A program made the position numbers and the translations under genes. The notes under the pieces were generated by a model. The model searched no databases. It saw only the letters and a list, made by a program, of their open reading frames with translations, and was not told the DNA's origin. Positions 31,180-32,180 of a DNA stretch of 32,180 nucleotides are shown here, one piece after another; the stretch's first letter is position 1, and every line of letters begins with the position of its first letter. The stretch covers positions 1 through 32,180 of the forward strand of contig JAFGGE010000189.1 of NCBI GenBank assembly GCA_016930745.1, given 5' to 3'. The DNA comes from Sedimentisphaerales bacterium (lineage in GTDB: Bacteria > Planctomycetota > Phycisphaerae > Sedimentisphaerales > Anaerohalosphaeraceae).

Positions 31180-31953
31180 ATGACGGAAGAGAAAGAAGTG
31201 AAAAAAGATAAAAAGAAAGAGCCGATTCACGAAGTGGTTTTTTATACCTATCCCAAACTGGTTTTTACATGGCCGCTGATTGCGATGGGTTTTCTGCTGT
31301 GGCCCCTGGCCGCCATGGGCTCCAACAGTCCCGGAATGCTCGAGGTGCTGGCCTGGATTTGGGGGGCGACCGTGCTGCTGATCATCCTTACGATGGGGGT
31401 GGATATGAACCGCAACTACACCATCTTCTGGATGGTCATTCTGGTGGCGGTCTGGCTGCTGGTCGTTGTGATGAATCTCAAAGGTTTTACCCTCTTCCAG
31501 AAAATCTATCACTTCTTTGCCGATTTGAATCCCCAATACAGCGCCAATCTCGGACTGATCGTCAGTATCCCGCTGTTAATCGGCTTTATCATTATGTGGT
31601 TCTGGACAAGGGTCAACAGCCGATGGAGGATCACGCATAATGAATTTGAACATTATCAGCTTGGTCGGCTGGACGATTCCATCGCCCGCGGCGCCAAGCG
31701 GCTTCGGTCCAGCTATCCGGACCTGTTCGAGCTGCTGATTTGTCTGTCTGGCGATCTGATCATCTACGACGCCTCCGGCCGCAAAGAGATTCGACGCATT
31801 CCGCATGTGATGCTGCTGCCCTTTGTCAAAAAACGGATCAATATCCTGCTCGAAAAGACCGCCGTTACGCAGGATATCATCGATGACGAACTGGAACAGG
31901 AAGCCACTGACGATGAGCAGGGGGATCTGGTCGAAGAACAGCCTCGTGAGTAA
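31180..31953 (+). CDS. Unknown four-helix membrane protein with C-terminal cytoplasmic domain
   Basis: Not recognised. A 257-residue protein with a Lys/Glu-rich N terminus, four membrane helices (about 26-46, 54-73, 80-99, 123-142) and a C-terminal domain (about 146-230). The domain begins with beta strands (SRWRITHNEFEHYQLG) and runs through LSGDLIIYDASGRKEIRRIPHV, which looks like a small PH-like or beta-sandwich fold on the cytoplasmic side. The last 25 residues are acidic. It has a GGGAG ribosome site and follows the 532-residue gene by three bases. The PH-like comparison is a guess from strand pattern only. Confidence 0.78.
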   Translation: MTEEKEVKKDKKKEPIHEVVFYTYPKLVFTWPLIAMGFLLWPLAAMGSNSPGMLEVLAWIWGATVLLIILTMGVDMNRNYTIFWMVILVAVWLLVVVMNLKGFTLFQKIYHFFADLNPQYSANLGLIVSIPLLIGFIIMWFWTRVNSRWRITHNEFEHYQLGRLDDSIARGAKRLRSSYPDLFELLICLSGDLIIYDASGRKEIRRIPHVMLLPFVKKRINILLEKTAVTQDIIDDELEQEATDDEQGDLVEEQPRE

Positions 31954-32180
31954 GAGGAAATTCTGTAATGATTCACAGGAAAAGTCTTCCCTTCGAGAGG
32001 AAAATTTAGCCTTATCGCATGGATAGCATTGCCGTCATTGCTCTTTGGAAATGACGTAAGTTCTTTTTTGACAATGACTTTCGTTTCCTGTGCCGGGTGC
32101 TCGCTTAAAACAGTGTTAAAATTTGAGTATTTTTTCAGTTTGTCCGATAACAAAGGCATGGCATTACAGGATTATTCAGG
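31954..32180. other. Terminal non-coding stretch
   Basis: After the last gene no ORF with a plausible start was found. The stretch holds a probable terminator at 32034-32070 and nothing else I can name. Confidence 0.5.
32034..32070 (+). terminator. Probable Rho-independent terminator of the membrane-protein operon
   Basis: Stem CGTCATT (32034-32040) pairs with AATGACG (32051-32057), loop of ten bases, then TAAGTTCTTTTTT ending at 32070. The stem is 7 base pairs and the T-run starts six bases after it, so efficiency is uncertain. It is 80 bases past the stop at 31953. Confidence 0.5.

Noticed and set aside
1..32180. CRISPR arrays, tRNA, rRNA, insertion sequences, prophage genes
   Set aside because: I saw no repeat-spacer pattern, cloverleaf-like segment, transposase or integrase motif or terminal inverted repeats on reading both strands. 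This is a reading by eye, not a search.

Overview
The window is an ordinary-looking chromosomal stretch of a Gram-negative bacterium of roughly 54% GC. It has an outer-membrane beta-barrel gene, a LolA-like protein, a heptose-pathway isomerase, a type IV pilus locus with M-N-O order, and an FGly-type sulfatase. These features, with a GyrA whose quinolone-pocket residues are not the proteobacterial ones, fit Planctomycetota (Phycisphaerae-like) best. That assignment is inference from family style, not from a marker alignment. No phage, IS element, CRISPR array, tRNA or rRNA was seen.

Layout. (1) 1-3746, plus strand: the 3' part of an RND/MMPL exporter, a periplasmic LolA-like protein and an outer-membrane barrel, probably one envelope-spanning export or lipid-trafficking unit. 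(2) 3784-5702, plus strand: a consensus promoter, a DEAD-box RNA helicase and gmhA. It ends in a hairpin shared with the convergent pilus operon. (3) 14098 down to 5697, minus strand: a nine-gene type IV pilus operon in the order pilM, pilN, pilO, pilP-like, pilB, pilT, pilC/gspF and two minor pseudopilins. Major pilin, secretin and prepilin peptidase are not in the window. (4) 14099-14658: about 560 bases without a convincing gene, holding a 14-base palindrome near pilM and the gyrA promoter. (5) 14659-19247, plus strand: gyrA, holA (4-base overlap) and mdh. (6) 27380 down to 19271, minus strand: a tightly packed five-gene operon with a good promoter: class I aminotransferase, GT-C-like membrane protein, GT2 polyprenyl-phosphate-type glycosyltransferase, alanine racemase, and a 649-residue protein joining a gamma-glutamylcyclotransferase domain to a region with amidoligase-like signatures. 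(7) 27546-31953, plus strand: a divergent promoter, a tiny ORF, an 82-residue unknown protein, a Tat/lipoprotein-type sulfatase, and a pair of unknown membrane proteins. The window closes with a probable terminator.

The most unusual item is the GGCT plus putative amidoligase fusion (19271-21220) at the end of an operon with alanine racemase and lipid-linked-sugar glycosyltransferases. It suggests an envelope or peptide-conjugate pathway in which one polypeptide may both make and break amide bonds. The second is the uncharacterised two-gene membrane cassette at 29602-31953.
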